Below, piece after piece: positions 1-11,789 of a stretch of DNA of 64,000 nt (the first letter of the stretch is position 1; each line of letters opens with the position of its first letter). The notes beneath the pieces are model-generated. The model ran no database searches and was not told where the DNA came from. It worked only from the letters and a program-made list of their open reading frames with translations. A program made the position numbers and the translations under genes. The DNA comes from Moringa oleifera (lineage: Eukaryota; Streptophyta; Magnoliopsida; Brassicales; Moringaceae): assembly GCA_021397835.1 (NCBI GenBank), contig JAJFZO010000184.1, forward strand, positions 558,001 through 622,000, written 5' to 3'.

Positions 1-89
1 TTAAGTGCTCGCTGCATGATAAGAACAATTAATGTAAACAATTGAAATTGTCTTTGATATGGTATAATAAATGAGTTATAAATATTACC

Positions 90-2586
90 TTATGTAAGGT
101 TGAACTTCACTTGTATTCGTTGAAACATATAAATGGGCTTGTTGAAGAAGATCATGGAAATACATTCTTGAGTTGAATAATCAAATACATTCTTCCTTAC
201 AGGAATCCCAACAGATTCTGTATTCGATAAATAATCTGCACAAAGTTCTAATGCCTCTTTTGCAATGTATGATTCAGCGATACATCCCTCAGGCCTGTTA
301 CGATTTCGAACATAACCCTTTAACACCTTCATGTATCTTTCAAATAGGTACATCCACCTCAAATATACAGGACCACATAGTTTTACTTCTCTAACTAGAT
401 GAATAGTTAAATGAACCATAACATCAAAGAAACTGGGAAGAAAGCACTTTTCTAGTACACGTAGTGTTGTCACAAGTTCCTGTTAGATGTCATCTAACTT
501 AGAAATATCTACCACCTTTTGGCATAATGAATTGAAGAACATGCAAAGTCTAATTAAAGCATATCTGACATGTTTCGGTAACACTGCTCGTAGAGCAATA
601 GGTAAGAGTTGTTGCATTAAAGTGTGACAATCATGCGACTTTAACACATATAGCTTCAAGTCATCCATAGAAACAAGATTTCTAATGTTTAAAGAATACC
701 CATCTGGCACCTTAATCTCACTAAGCACTTTACAAAATCTCCTTTTTTCATCTCTCGACAATGTATAGCATGCAGGTGGTAAAAATGTACGATTATTGTG
801 ATGTTGTGGTACCAATTCATACCTTAATCTCATTTCTTGTAGATCCATTCTAGCTGCTACCCCATCCTTTGATTTTCCCGCAATATTAAGCAATGTGCCT
901 ACAAGACTATCACATACATTCTTTTATATATGCATAACATCAAGCACATGTCTGACATGTAAGGACTTCCAGTATGGTAAGTCAAAGAAAATTGATCTCT
1001 TCTTCCAACATTGTGAAATCACATCTTCATTATTTCGTTGATGCTGTTTTTTCGACTTCCCCCAAGAAATTGATAAACTTTGAACCTTAGAGAATACCTC
1101 TTCACCAGTTAATGGTTGTAAAAATCTCTTCTTCCAACATTGGCAACTCTAAATTCTTGTTTCCCATTAAAAGCTTTCTTCTGTTTACGATAAGGATGAT
1201 GTCGTGGTAAAAATCTTCTATGTCCAATATATGACATTTTCTTACTATGCTGCAAATGAACTGCATTGGTTTTCTCAACACAGATAGGACAAGCATTGTA
1301 ACCTTTAACTGTACAACCAGATAAATTACTATAAGCAGGAAAATCATTAATAATCCACATCAAAATAGCTCTCAAGTTAAACGATTCTTTTTGGTACGCG
1401 TCATAAACTTCCACACCAGTGTCCCACAATATCCGCAAGTCTTCTATGAGTGGTTCCAAGTAAATGTCTATATCATTACCAGGTTGTTTAGGGCCTGATA
1501 TTAATAGTGTTAACATCATGAACTTTCTCTTCATTGTTAACCATGGTGGTAAATTATGTCACCATAACAACTGACTAACAACTATATCGACTATTTAATG
1601 TACTATGAGGATTAATCCCATCAGCTGAAATAGCAAGCCTTAAGTTTCTTGGTTCTGCTGCAAATTCTGGCCACATATAGTCAACTATTTTCCATGATGG
1701 TGTATCTGACGGATGCCTCAACTGGTCATCAACTTCTTTTTGACTTGAATGCCATGTCAGAAGTTTCGATGTTTCAAAGCTTCTAAACATTCTTCTGAAC
1801 CTAGGTTGGTGGAAAATACCATAACACCTTAGCTGGCACCCCGGTCTGTATCTTGTTACTGTTCTTCATTATTTTCCATCTAGAAAGATCATAAGTTGGA
1901 CACTGAATCTCATTTTCAAACTCCTTTCGATATAATATGCATTCATTCGGACATGCATGGATCTTGTGATACTCAATGCCTAATGCATTTAATGTTTTTT
2001 TGGCATCATACATAGATGTAAGCATTTCATTATTCTCTGGCAACATTTCTGATATCAAATTTAAAAGTTCATTGAAGCTCTGGTCAAACCAATTGTACTT
2101 CGCCTTCAAATTGTAAAGTTTAACTATAGCAGAGAGTTTCATGAACTTTGATGATCCAGAATACAAAGGTTTCTCAGCATCACTAAGTAGCTTCATGAAC
2201 TGGTTAGCATTACCATTGTACTCTACAAATGCATCTTGAACCATCTCTACAGTGTTATCAACTTCCTCCTCTTGGACGACCTCCCTATTAGCTGTAGCAT
2301 TTCGACTTGTAGAAGACCCATCAAGACATGCTTCCCCATGCCATATCCAATTATTGTAACTTCGATCAACTCCATTAACAAATAAATGATCTCTTATCTC
2401 ACGTGGAGTCAGACGTTTCATATTACCACATTTAATGCACGGACAACGAACATGCTCAGGATTATCAAAATTTCGAATGGTATATTCCAAGAAATTAGTT
2501 ACACCTATATCGTACTCATCTGACCTTCTATCAGCGAACATCCAAGTCTTGTCCATTCTAATATTTAACACATCATATGTTAGCAC
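90..2586 (-). pseudogene. CACTA transposase pseudogene (Tnp2 type)
   Basis: Reading leftward from 2586, the first block (261 codons, 2586-1801) looks like the transposase-associated domain: a start like MDKTWM, then RCPCIKCGN with its cysteines and a SYNNWIWHGE segment. The next blocks (1790-1575 and 1534-1109) match the TNP2 catalytic region, with ADGINPHSTL, GPKQPGNDIDIYL and INDFPAYSNLSGC. The blocks 893-483 and 473-90 match DUF4218, with SFFDVMVHLTIHLVREVKLC and GPVYLRWMYLFERYMKVLKG. The last two blocks share a frame and are separated by one nonsense codon (483-485); the others are separated by frameshifts. The normal product binds the subterminal repeats and excises the element. The C-terminal end runs to about position 90 or beyond. 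Family assignment is by recognised motifs and is firm; function is lost. Confidence 0.88.
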
Positions 2587-2602
2587 ATTAACTTGATTCT
2601 AT

Positions 2603-2604
<2 letters not shown>

Positions 2605-2649
<45 letters not shown>

Positions 2650-2650
2650 C
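2605..2650. repeat. (AT)n(GT)n microsatellite
   Basis: A pure AT dinucleotide run passes directly into a GT run just upstream of the transposase remnant. Such compound microsatellites are prone to slippage. Confidence 0.95.
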
Positions 2651-3670
2651 ATGTCAAGCAATTTTTACAGGTAGGATGATCTTATACCATTCAGAAATGC
2701 AACATTTATGTGGAGCACATGATGAATCATGCTTCATTTAATTTCATAAAAAATTCAACAGCATATCGCTATAGTTCTTCGAGTACATGACCTATGGAGA
2801 AATTGAGGATCATATAATAATCTCCTCTATTGAAACAAATTTCCCAAATTTGGTCACTATCATTACAAATTTATTTTTATTTAATGATGATCATTGTAAG
2901 AATTATTGCTATTTCATTTTTAATAATCATTACGAAAATACAAATATAATTATAAAATCTTATAAAATTAAATTATTAAAATATTTTAACTAATAACCAA
3001 TCATCATTTCACATAAAGTCTTTAGATAAATTTGTAAATCTTTATAATTTATAAGTTATGAAATGTTTTAATTTGTTACAATCAATAATTATAATAATTA
3101 ATTTAAATCTCATCCTACACTTCTTTTGTATTATTAAAAACTTTTTCTCATGCTACCATTATTTATGAGAAATAATACCGATTGGGATATTTTTTCTTTC
3201 TTATGATGACATTTGATTTTTTGATGTCATAGTGTGAAGTTACTCAATATACTGAAAAAATATTTGTATAGGAACAAGTGAATTGATGCAATTTTGTATT
3301 TATATATAAACAAAAAGTAAATGAATTGAAAATAAAAATATAAAAAGTTACAGATTCTTCCTCCTTGATTGTTACATACAATACTATTATTTGCTCAATA
3401 CTTTATTTATAACATAATACTGAATATTAGACCATGAGTATTTCATTTGCCTTTTACTTCAGATAATGATTTATCTCATGCTCTAATTTAGGCTGCATGA
3501 TAGTTCACTTGCTATTAAAAATTTCTCGAGAAGCAAACTTAAATCAAGGTCCACAAAGCTCTTTTTTGGTCATATTTGCTGGAGAAGAGCCATGCTAATA
3601 GCTAGAAAAGAACAAAAAAAACATAAAAGTTGATACTAATAAAAAGAAAAAAAAAGTAATTATAAATTGG
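2651..3670. other. AT-rich non-coding flank inside the CACTA element
   Basis: No coding signal or clear repeat is visible here. Short open frames in this stretch show no recognisable domain and are best read as chance. It probably belongs to the non-coding 5' part of the CACTA element. Confidence 0.5.
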
Positions 3671-3684
3671 GGACAAAAGATTAA

Positions 3685-4080
3685 TTCAGACCCCTCACCT
3701 AGGTCTAGAATCCTTAGTCCAAATCTGGAACCACTCAGCCAGGTCTGGAACCCCCAGACCCCTCACTCAGATTTGGAAACTCTAGTCCAAATCTGGAACC
3801 CCTCACCCTTCACCCAATCTGGAACCCCAACCCAGATTTGGAACCCTTCACCCAGGTTCGAAACTCTCAGCCTAGATGTGGAACCCCAGCCCAGATCTGG
3901 AACCCCTCTCACCCAGATCTGAAACACTCAGCCTAGATCTAGAATTCCAGCCAAGATCTGGAACTCATCTCCCCCAGATCCGAAACAATCAGCTTAAATC
4001 TAGAACACCAGCCCAGATTTGAAACTCCTCTCACCCAAATCCGAAACTCTTAGCCTAGATCTAGAACCCCTCAACCAGGA
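3685..4080. repeat. 61-bp minisatellite built of about 20-bp subrepeats
   Basis: The core word CCCAGATCTGGAACCCC and variants recur through this stretch. A higher-order unit starts with AGCC(C/A)AGAT at 3888, 3949 and 4010, exactly 61 bp apart; each unit holds three related parts of about 20 bp. To the left the array is less regular. It is more GC-rich than its surroundings. It lies within the non-coding flank of the CACTA element. Confidence 0.85.
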
Positions 4081-4559
4081 ACTCTCATCCCACATTCGGG
4101 AACCCATACATCTAAATCTTGGATCTAAACAAATATTTTGAACCTCAAAATAGATATAAAATCTTGATGAAAATGAAACCATGCATATATCTAGAATCTC
4201 AATGGGAGAAAAACCACATCCGAATTTGAGCTTAAAAATAATGAAACTAAAAGCCAAAAATCAAGGAACAATAATTTCTGCATTTTAACAAAAAAGATGA
4301 GCACAATATTTCGGGAGAAAAGATATAACTTACCAAAAAAAGGGGAGGAGATGTGGAACCCAAAAGCAAGCAACACTGCACACACTCTTAATCCCTTCGA
4401 TGTAAATGGTTAGGACCGATTGAATGTTTGGTTTGCACATCTACAGCCCAGAGAGGCTGTCCTCACAGTGTGCACTTTTTACCTAAAGAATTGAAGAAAT
4501 GTTTGAGTAATTAGAGAAGAAGAACGAATGAATGAATTAATTTGTCGATGTTTCTGGAG

Positions 4560-4780
4560 AAGATGCAAAGATTTATTCACAATTATGGCTGAAACTGTGA
4601 ATAAAAGATGCAGAGCTTTATTCACAGTTACTGCTAGAACTGTGAATAAAACCCTTTATTCACAGTTATGGCTGAAACTGTGAATAAAAGATGCAGAGTT
4701 TTATGCACAGTTACTGCCAGAACTGTGAATAAAACCCTTTATTCACAGTTATGGCTGAAACTGTGAACAAAGGTTAGTGC
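4560..4780. repeat. Palindromic subterminal repeats of the CACTA element, inner cluster
   Basis: About five copies of a roughly 32-bp inverted-repeat motif occur, each pairing TTATTCACAGTT with AACTGTGAATAAA around a short loop (ATGGCTGA or ACTGCTAG). Copies are separated by a spacer such as AGATGCAGAGCT. In CACTA elements, arrays like this near the ends are transposase binding sites; here that is an inference from position and form. Confidence 0.85.
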
Positions 4781-5599
4781 CTTTATTCATTCACTGTCAC
4801 TGCCTCCTTCATTCACTTGCACATGGATTCACAGCTTCACCAGAAAAAAAAAGCGCGGGAGAGAAGGGGGAGGGCTGAGGAAGGCCGACTGTAACTTCGG
4901 CTTGGTGTTGGTGGGCGTGCGTGAGCATCCCTTTCCTTCTACTGCTGTGAGGCAGCAGAGGGGTTTGCTTTTTATATATGTTCTCATCACCTTCTAGAGA
5001 GGGCATGACTTCCATCTGAATCCTCTTAATTCGTTTGGAATTAATTAATGGTTTGGCTTAACTTTACAGCATATCTCACAGTTAATTACCTCATTTTGAC
5101 ATCAAGTTCATGTTTTGCTAGTTCCTCTCATTCTCAGATATCTGCTTATATATATATATATATCCATCAAAAAAATCACAAAAAGATGCAGAAACAGAGG
5201 AGAAAGAGAGGGACAAAGAGGGAGAAAGTACCTTTGCTCGGAGAAGCTGGTTATTGTTATGCAAGTTAATTTCCTGGAAGACACCCATGAATGGTTTTAA
5301 TGAGACAGAAAGAAAACATTTGCAGGTTATAAGTGGACACTAATTTTCCAATTCAGACCTGAAGCTACTGAAGTGATTTTCAATGGCAGAATCAATGGAA
5401 ACTCAATATGCTTGTTTAAACTATGCTACCATATTAGAAATTTAAGGGGATTATGACAATAGAGTTACCCTCTTCTGCATGTACTTGATTTTGGCAAACA
5501 ACAGCTCATTCTGGTTCAGGAGGGGGTTGAAGAAACGGAAGAAGAAAAGAAATGAAGACCTGTAACAGAGGCAAAAAAATTCAATGCATGGTGCACATA

Positions 5600-5720
5600 C
5601 CTTTTGTTCACAGTTATGTTTATAACTGTCAATAAAAGTTTCACTTAGTTCACAGTTTTATTACAACTGTGAATAAAAATTCTTTTATTCACAGTTGTTA
5701 TTAAAACTGTGAACTATCCA
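5600..5720. repeat. Palindromic subterminal repeats of the CACTA element, outer cluster
   Basis: Three more diverged copies of the TTATTCACAGTT / AACTGTGAATAAA hairpin motif lie just inside the right terminal repeat. They share the core with the cluster at 4560-4780, which ties both clusters to the same element. Confidence 0.85.
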
Positions 5721-5740
5721 GTGTGAAGTAATCCCATTTT

Positions 5741-5750
5741 TCTTGTAGTG
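5741..5750 (-). repeat. CACTA terminal inverted repeat (right end)
   Basis: The plus strand reads TCTTGTAGTG, so the minus strand begins CACTACAAGA, the standard start of plant CACTA elements, and continues AAAATGGG inward. It sets the right boundary of the first element. Confidence 0.85.
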
Positions 5751-5759
5751 ACTTTATGA

Positions 5760-7130
5760 TGATCATATAACTGATTAATCTAATTGATTAATATATAATT
5801 AAAATTTTTAAACTTAAATAAAAATCATTTAATATAATTAGTTAAGTATACAAGTGGCATACTTAATTTAGATGATTCTTAATTATCAATAATCAAATAT
5901 AATTATACTAATATCTAATTACATTTATATACTAACAATTAACATCTTATTAATATAATTTTAATAAATACTTAATTTATTTACCTTTTTCAATTTAATA
6001 TCTAATTAAATCATTAATCTAAGTGATCTAACTAATCAAACCAATCTAATTAAGTCATTAATCTTAAAAAAACAAATACTTAATTAAAATCTTAACGATT
6101 AAAATTAACAATATCAATATTTTCATTACAATTACTCTTAAGCTATAACATAAAACTAATTTATTAACATTTTATGACAACTAAAGTAAATAATATTTAA
6201 CAATATATTAATAATATTTAACAATTAAAATAAAATTTTAGTTACAGCAATCACCTAATTATATTTATAATAAAAATTAACATTAAACTAATTTACTTAT
6301 AGTCAAATATAAATAATTTATTTATCTCAAATTAACATCTAATTAAACTATTAAAATATTTAATTAATATACTAAGAATAATTAATAACTAAATATTAAA
6401 ATCTCATTACAACTAACATATAATTACATCTACACTAACAATTAATATTTAACTAATTTAGTTTTTTATAAAAATTTAATTAAATTATTTATCTCAAATT
6501 ACAATCTAATTAAAATATTAATCTAACAAGTCTAACATAAACTTAATTTATTAACATCTAACTACAACTTCAACTCTTAATTGGCATACTAATAACAATT
6601 AACAATTAAAAACTAATTACAGCTAAATATAATTACATACACACTAGCGATTAACGTTTGACTAATTTAGTTTTATAAAAATCTAATCAAATTATTTATC
6701 TTAAATTAAAATCTAATTAAACTATTAATCTAATTAATCTAACTAATCTAACATAAACTTAATTTATTAATATCTAATTACAACTTCAACATTTAATTAA
6801 CATACTAATAACAATAAACAATTAAAAATTAAAAAATAAAAACTAATTATAACTAACATATAATTACATAGACACTAACAATTAACATCTAACTAATTTA
6901 ATTTTCATAAAAATATAATTAAATTATTTATCTAGAATTATAATATCTAATTAAACTATTAATCTAACTAATCTAACATAAACTTATTTTATTTACTTCT
7001 AATTATAATTACAACAATTAACAATAAAAAATTAAAAATTAATTACAACTAATGTATAATTACATCTACACAAACAATTAATTAAAAATATTCATATCTA
7101 CTAACAATCAATAAAAAAATTAATTATAAA
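5760..7130. repeat. Very AT-rich degenerate tandem block, period about 216-225 bp
   Basis: The stretch is dominated by CTAATTAA, AACTAATC and ATTAACATC words. A landmark CTAACATAAACTTA recurs near 6531, 6747 and 6972, giving periods of about 216 and 225 bp, and the surrounding text of each copy aligns (ACAACTTCAAC, AACAATTAACAATTAAAA). The region from about 6270 to 7110 is the clearest. No coding signal is present. It may be internal to the neighbouring CACTA element. Confidence 0.7.
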
Positions 7131-7789
7131 TTAAATCGAAAAACTTACCATTGTCAGACGGTTGGTCGTTGTGAATACTGGTTGACAGTGGTGGCCGAAT
7201 GATGATGCACAATAATGTGGGTACTTTGGATATATAACTAATACCGGAATACCTAAAGAGAAGGAAAGAAGATCGATGTAGAAGAGATGATTTTTGACCT
7301 TTACGGCTTTACAGGTAATATTTTTCCAAGAAGAAAATGAGGATGAATAAGAAGCCATTGGCTGGAAAGAGAGTTACAGAGAAAGACAAAGACCTGAAGA
7401 GAGAAAGGCAGGGGATTACACTTGTGAGAGAGAATAAAATCTCAACAATCGTTAAGCCTTTGGTGAAAACCTAAGACTGGGGTAGGTTCCGAGCTTGAGA
7501 AGTTAGTAACCACGGCGAGGGTGATCATTAGCCACCCTCCAACCACCTTCATTCCTTCAGTCTTAGGTATAACTACAGTTAGTGATCGCCAATCATTGTG
7601 GTTGCTAACTGTTAGCGGCAACTTAGTGGTAGTCGTTACTCTTCCACCTTAGGGACCACTACATCAATCAGTCACTAAATATGGTATTCCATAACTGGCG
7701 TTGAAGGCCAGAGAATTTAAAATCATCACTTGTTGTCTGATATGCATGTGTAAGAGAATTTGAAATCATCATCACTCCACGTTCATGGC

Positions 7790-8225
7790 CACTACTGCTG
7801 TGAGAAGCAGCAGCAACAGCAAAAGCAGCCTAAAAAACTTCAAGCAAAAATGAGCACAAAAGCAGAGAGAAAAAAGCAAGGAAATTGAAAGAGAACTGTG
7901 TTGCCTAAGTAAAGGAGTCCTAACCGGGAATGTGGTGGTTGTTGCAGCTTCTTGTAGTAACATCGACCACTACTGCTTATAGCAGAAGCTGCAGCAACAA
8001 CTGTCATTGCTGCTGTAAGCAGCCGTCGTTGCTGCAAGAAGCAACAACAACTGTGGCTACTGCTGTAAGCAGCCATTGCTGCTGTTTCTTATAGCATAAA
8101 CGGTTGCTGCCGCTTCTTGCAGCAGCAATGTCACTACTGCTTCTTATAGCAGTGACAGCTTCTTGTAGCAGCAACGATTGTTGTTGCTACTGTTACGGTT
8201 GCTGTAGCGGTTAGTGCTACAAGAT
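7790..8225. repeat. CTGCTGTAAGCAGC-type low-complexity repeats
   Basis: Short words such as GCTGCTGTAAGCAGC, GCAGCAACAAC and CTTCTTGTAGCAGC recur irregularly, many of them self-complementary. The open frames rich in leucine, serine or glutamine across this stretch are products of the repeats, not genes. Confidence 0.7.
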
Positions 8226-8299
8226 GCAGCCAGATTAGGGCATGCCCAAAAGTTGAAAGCTCGTGTGGCTCAAAGGTGGCAACTGTCCCAACCTATTTT

Positions 8300-8590
8300 G
8301 GCCTTTAACGCCAGTTCTTCAAGAACTGGCGTTAAAGGCTTTATTGTTTTAACATCAGTTCCTTGAGAACTGACGTTAAATTCTCAAGTGATGGATCTTT
8401 TAACGTCAGTTCTTGAAGAACTGACGATAAATGTTTAAATCGTGGGTTTTTTAACTCTAGTTCTTCTTTAATTGGCGTTAAAAACTTTATTTTTAACGAC
8501 AATTTTGAAATATCTGTTATCAAAAGTGTTAATAAACTTTTTAATGACAGTTTTTTGAATAACTATCATTAAATTGGTGTCAGTTATTAT
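8300..8590. repeat. Subterminal palindromes of the second CACTA remnant
   Basis: Repeated hairpin units of the form TTAACG(C/T)CAGTTCTTGAAGA with their reverse complement occur four to five times and decay toward TTTAATGACAGTTTTTT near the end. They sit next to the terminal CACTAC, as expected for transposase-binding subterminal repeats. Confidence 0.8.
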
Positions 8591-9339
8591 AATTTTTGTA
8601 GTAGTGATTAATAATCTATCATTATCTAGTGATTGATTGTGTTTGTTATTATGTGAGATTTATGTAGACAATAGCACGTAAATATTCATCATTAATGCTT
8701 TTAGTACTTTGTATAATTATCTTTATAATTTTTAATATTTTTTATTACTTATTTATTATCTTATTTGATAAGATTGAACATTCACATCAATACTCTACGA
8801 AAATTTATAAGATCTTCTAAGAGAGAGTCGACCCATTTTGGTACACATGGAAGGTGATTTTGGAAAACCAAAGATATTTGCTATATAAAATTCAAGGTAT
8901 ATATAATTATTTATCAAAAAAATTCTATTACATTTTACCATACTTATTAACCATCTATTTTGTTGCAAAAAAATTATAACAGGACAAGGCAATGGATGGC
9001 GTGGTAAAGGCCGCAAGTAAGGCTAGAGCTATGGATTAATATGCTAATTTGATGTATGCACGTCGTCACAAGGTAAGAAATAAGCCTTAATTTGTCCTAG
9101 ATGCCATATAAGAATAGTGGCAAATAGAATAGAACTAAACATAGTACAAACAAAAGTGTAAGATCATGTCTCGCAATCGACAGGGTGAGATAGGTAGACC
9201 CAATTAGATCCCTCTTTATATAATATTAGTTCATGTTCATTGTTGAATCATTTCGACGCTTGCTATGTATGATTTTTAAACTACTTACACAAATATAAAT
9301 AAAAATGATATAATTATTTATTAATTATGTTTTTTTTCC

Positions 9340-10050
9340 TCAAGCGTAAGAGTGGGGTTGTGAGTCAATTGCTATAGAGCTTTTCAAACAAACTCACTCT
9401 AAGAAGTCTAACCCCGATGAATGCATGGATAATCATGCCAAAAAAAGTAAATATAAGTTTTTTTAACATTTAATAAATAACTTTAATTATGTTATTTTTT
9501 TACTTTCCTATTCGATTTACCTTACAAGTAGTTAATAAAATATTTTATTATAGGAAAGCTTTGAGGAGTTAGTTGCTTTGGCTTCCTAACCACAAGAAGG
9601 ATCTTCCGACACTCTTAAAGTATACTACATTAAACTCTGTTATGAGGTAGTAAGTGGAGAGAAAAAACACCAAGTGTACAAGCTTGGCTCTTAGGCTCGA
9701 TTATGGCATTCATGCGGTAACTTTAGTAGTGGATGCTCTATTAACAACATAGGTATGCAAGACATGCACTCTTAGATGAAGCCTATGAAAAAGCGTATAA
9801 AGGTGAGCGTAAGCCTATGGAAGAGTGTGTAGAGGAGGAGTGTAAGACTCTAGAGGGGCATATAGAAGAGGAGAGTAAGACTCTAGAGGAGCATTTGGAG
9901 GAGCAGCGCTGGGCGAAGGAACATGATCGTCTACAATTTGAGATCGGGTTGCATAAGCGCTTACAAAAAGAGGTTGATATGATTGAGCATATCCACATGA
10001 TAGAGGCTTTCCTTTTGAGAAATGCACCTTTAACATCGTTTTATGGTTAG
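9340..10050 (+). pseudogene. Transposase_24-like (CACTA accessory) pseudogene
   Basis: Near 9355-9450 the plus strand encodes a recognisable CACTA accessory-protein motif, IELFKQTHSKKS followed by a DECMDNHA-like segment. After an apparent intron or insertion, 9555-9700 encodes FEELVALAS, SSDTLKVYYIKL and a VSGEKKHQVYKLGS segment, which fits the FGLGS-type end of the domain. A 77-codon open frame at 9817-10050 then encodes a charged, E-rich coiled coil with repeats of (M/H)EECxxLEEHxEE, as is usual at the C-terminus of this family. In-frame stops and missing N-terminal sequence make it a pseudogene. Family by motif recognition; confidence moderate. Confidence 0.65.
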
Positions 10051-10263
10051 ATTTATTTATACTTATGGATTTTATAAGAATGGAACATAATATTGTATTT
10101 ATTATCTTTTTTCATGAATATTATATAATTTCAGTTTGCTTTATTTAATGTACAGTGTAAAAATTAATTTTATTTTTTTAAAAAAATTATATCATTTTAG
10201 CAATAGATAGAATGTATTAGTTAAATTTTATATTTTGTAATTGATTTTGATCGATTGCTAAAT

Positions 10264-10560
10264 TTTACGATCAATTTTATTTGTAGCCAAGAAGTCACAA
10301 ATTAGCGACTAATTTGAAAAATTTAGTCATTGATTAGCAACCGATTTTGTTGGTTGCTAAATCTTAAACTTTAGCAACATATACCAATCAGTCACTAAAG
10401 CATAGCAATGATATCAATGAGTCATTAAAACTTAGCTACAAATACCCATCAGTCGCTAAAATTTAGTAACAGATTTCAATCAATCGCTAATCGATTACTA
10501 AAATTACAATGAGTTGTTATTTTAAGACAAACTTAAAAATTTATCGTTAATTTGTTTTAT
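10264..10560. repeat. Subterminal repeats of the third CACTA remnant
   Basis: The motif TTAGCGACTAATTTG / CAATCAGTCGCTAAA and its reverse complements recur about eight times. They differ in sequence from both other CACTA repeat clusters in this window, so three distinct CACTA families are present side by side. Confidence 0.75.
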
Positions 10561-10680
10561 ACAACTATTTCAATTATTAATTTTTTTTATTATTAATATG
10601 TCATTAAGATATTTAATGGTAGATTTTTAAATTTAAAAATAAATTTTTTTTATCACTAAAATTAAATTTTTTATAATAAA

Positions 10681-11789
10681 TAGATCGCATCGTACTTTCA
10701 ATGAATGGAGGAAAAGTGATATGGCAGTCATTTATTTAGACAAATGTCGATCATACTCAACCGTTCCTACATGACACCCCTGTTGGTATTGAAACAACTA
10801 GGTAGCGGTAATTGGCTCCACTTTAATTTTAAATTAAAAACATACCTAAAGCCACCTTATCTCGGAACTGACACCCCACAATCCCACGTCTAATTGAATT
10901 TTACGTAATACCTATTAACAGTTACTTGGAATACTAGATCTTACTGTAAAGGCTTACGAAGGCCACAAAATAGGAGAAATCCATTGATCGACGACCGTAG
11001 AATCAGACAAGCACCCAAGTCAAGCCATCACTTCATCTTGAAAAAGCTTATAAAATGCCACATATATCTAATTTTAATTATCTAAAAATATTATACTGAT
11101 TTGAGTACCAGAACTATTTCTTTTATTTTATAGATTTTCTGAACTACCAACGTATTAATAAATCAAACTTCCCTTAAAAAAATTCTTTTAAGTGATATGA
11201 AAAATTAATGCCATTATTTCTATCTCACCAAAATACTCAAATCTTTTTTCGCATGCCAAAACGATATGTGTGCACTGGCAACTTGGTAAGATTCTTTTTT
11301 TTTTTTTTTCTGGTTTTGAACCTACAAATATGAGTTTGTTAAATTAGCTAGGGTGTGATATGTCTCATAATCTCCTCCACTTATTAGGTTTTTCTTATCA
11401 TGGGATTTGTCTTTTTTTAAAAAAAATCTCCTTGCTGTGTTAATGATTGGGTCTTTATCTGTCAATCAAATTATTGATTCTGCAAACAACATTTCTTGTG
11501 TTGACCATATATCCAAACGTTTTGTTGAGTCAACGATGTATTATTATCCAGCTGGGCTTTCTCTTATGTAGATATCAATTTAACCATTAATTTTCAGTTT
11601 AAGCTAGAGATTATTGAAACAACCTATATGAATTGTGATGAATCAAAGGAAAATTTAGCTTAAAAGATTGTATGATTGCTGTAGAGAAAACTCTCAAACT
11701 TGTGCCCTTGTACGTGCAAACATGGTTATTGATCGATCTTACATATTTGTTTCTAGCCGAAAGTGATAGGTAATGTGCAACAGCACTTC
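10681..11789. other. Intergenic stretch 3' of the carboxylesterase
   Basis: Ordinary AT-rich spacer with homopolymer tracts (a T-run near 11290). No gene, repeat array or element end was recognised. It probably contains the 3' untranslated region and terminator of the gene next to it. Confidence 0.5.

Larger units (their letters stand above)
1..5750 (-). mobile_element. CACTA (En/Spm) DNA transposon, left end outside the window
   Basis: The segment has the parts of a plant CACTA transposon: a Tnp2-type transposase remnant on the minus strand (90-2586), a long non-coding flank, many short palindromic subterminal repeats and a right terminal inverted repeat at 5741-5750 that reads CACTACAAGA on the minus strand. 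The three bases after the end (ACT) could be one side of the 3-bp target duplication, but the left end lies outside the window, so this cannot be tested. The transposase is broken, so the copy is not autonomous. Confidence 0.85.
7131..8606. mobile_element. Second CACTA remnant, right end present
   Basis: The right end at 8601-8606 reads CACTAC on the minus strand, followed inward by a T-rich/A-rich edge. The adjacent 8300-8590 stretch holds palindromic subterminal repeats of a different family from the first element. The left terminal repeat was not found; the AT-rich block to the left may belong to this element. No transposase coding is visible. Confidence 0.6.
8607..10680 (+). mobile_element. 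Third CACTA remnant with a Transposase_24-like gene
   Basis: The segment carries a decayed Transposase_24-type coding region (9340-10050) and a cluster of subterminal repeats (10264-10560). The presumed right end near 10670 is degraded (TTTTTTATAATAA where TTTTTTGTAGTG would be expected). The left end was not located; it may have been joined to or overwritten by the second remnant. Confidence 0.6.

Noticed and set aside
2787..2993. 68-codon AT-rich plus-strand frame
   Set aside because: Composition is that of the AT-rich spacer (N, I, K, Y rich) and there is no motif.
4809..5015. 68-codon frame resembling a small secreted protein
   Set aside because: No domain, and it lies between CACTA subterminal repeats; chance frame.
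7772..8076. Two leucine/serine-rich frames that look like membrane peptides
   Set aside because: They arise from CTGCTG-type repeats and differ only by frame.
9783..10036. Cysteine/serine-rich minus-strand frames
   Set aside because: They are antisense to the glutamate-rich coiled coil of the Transposase_24-like remnant.
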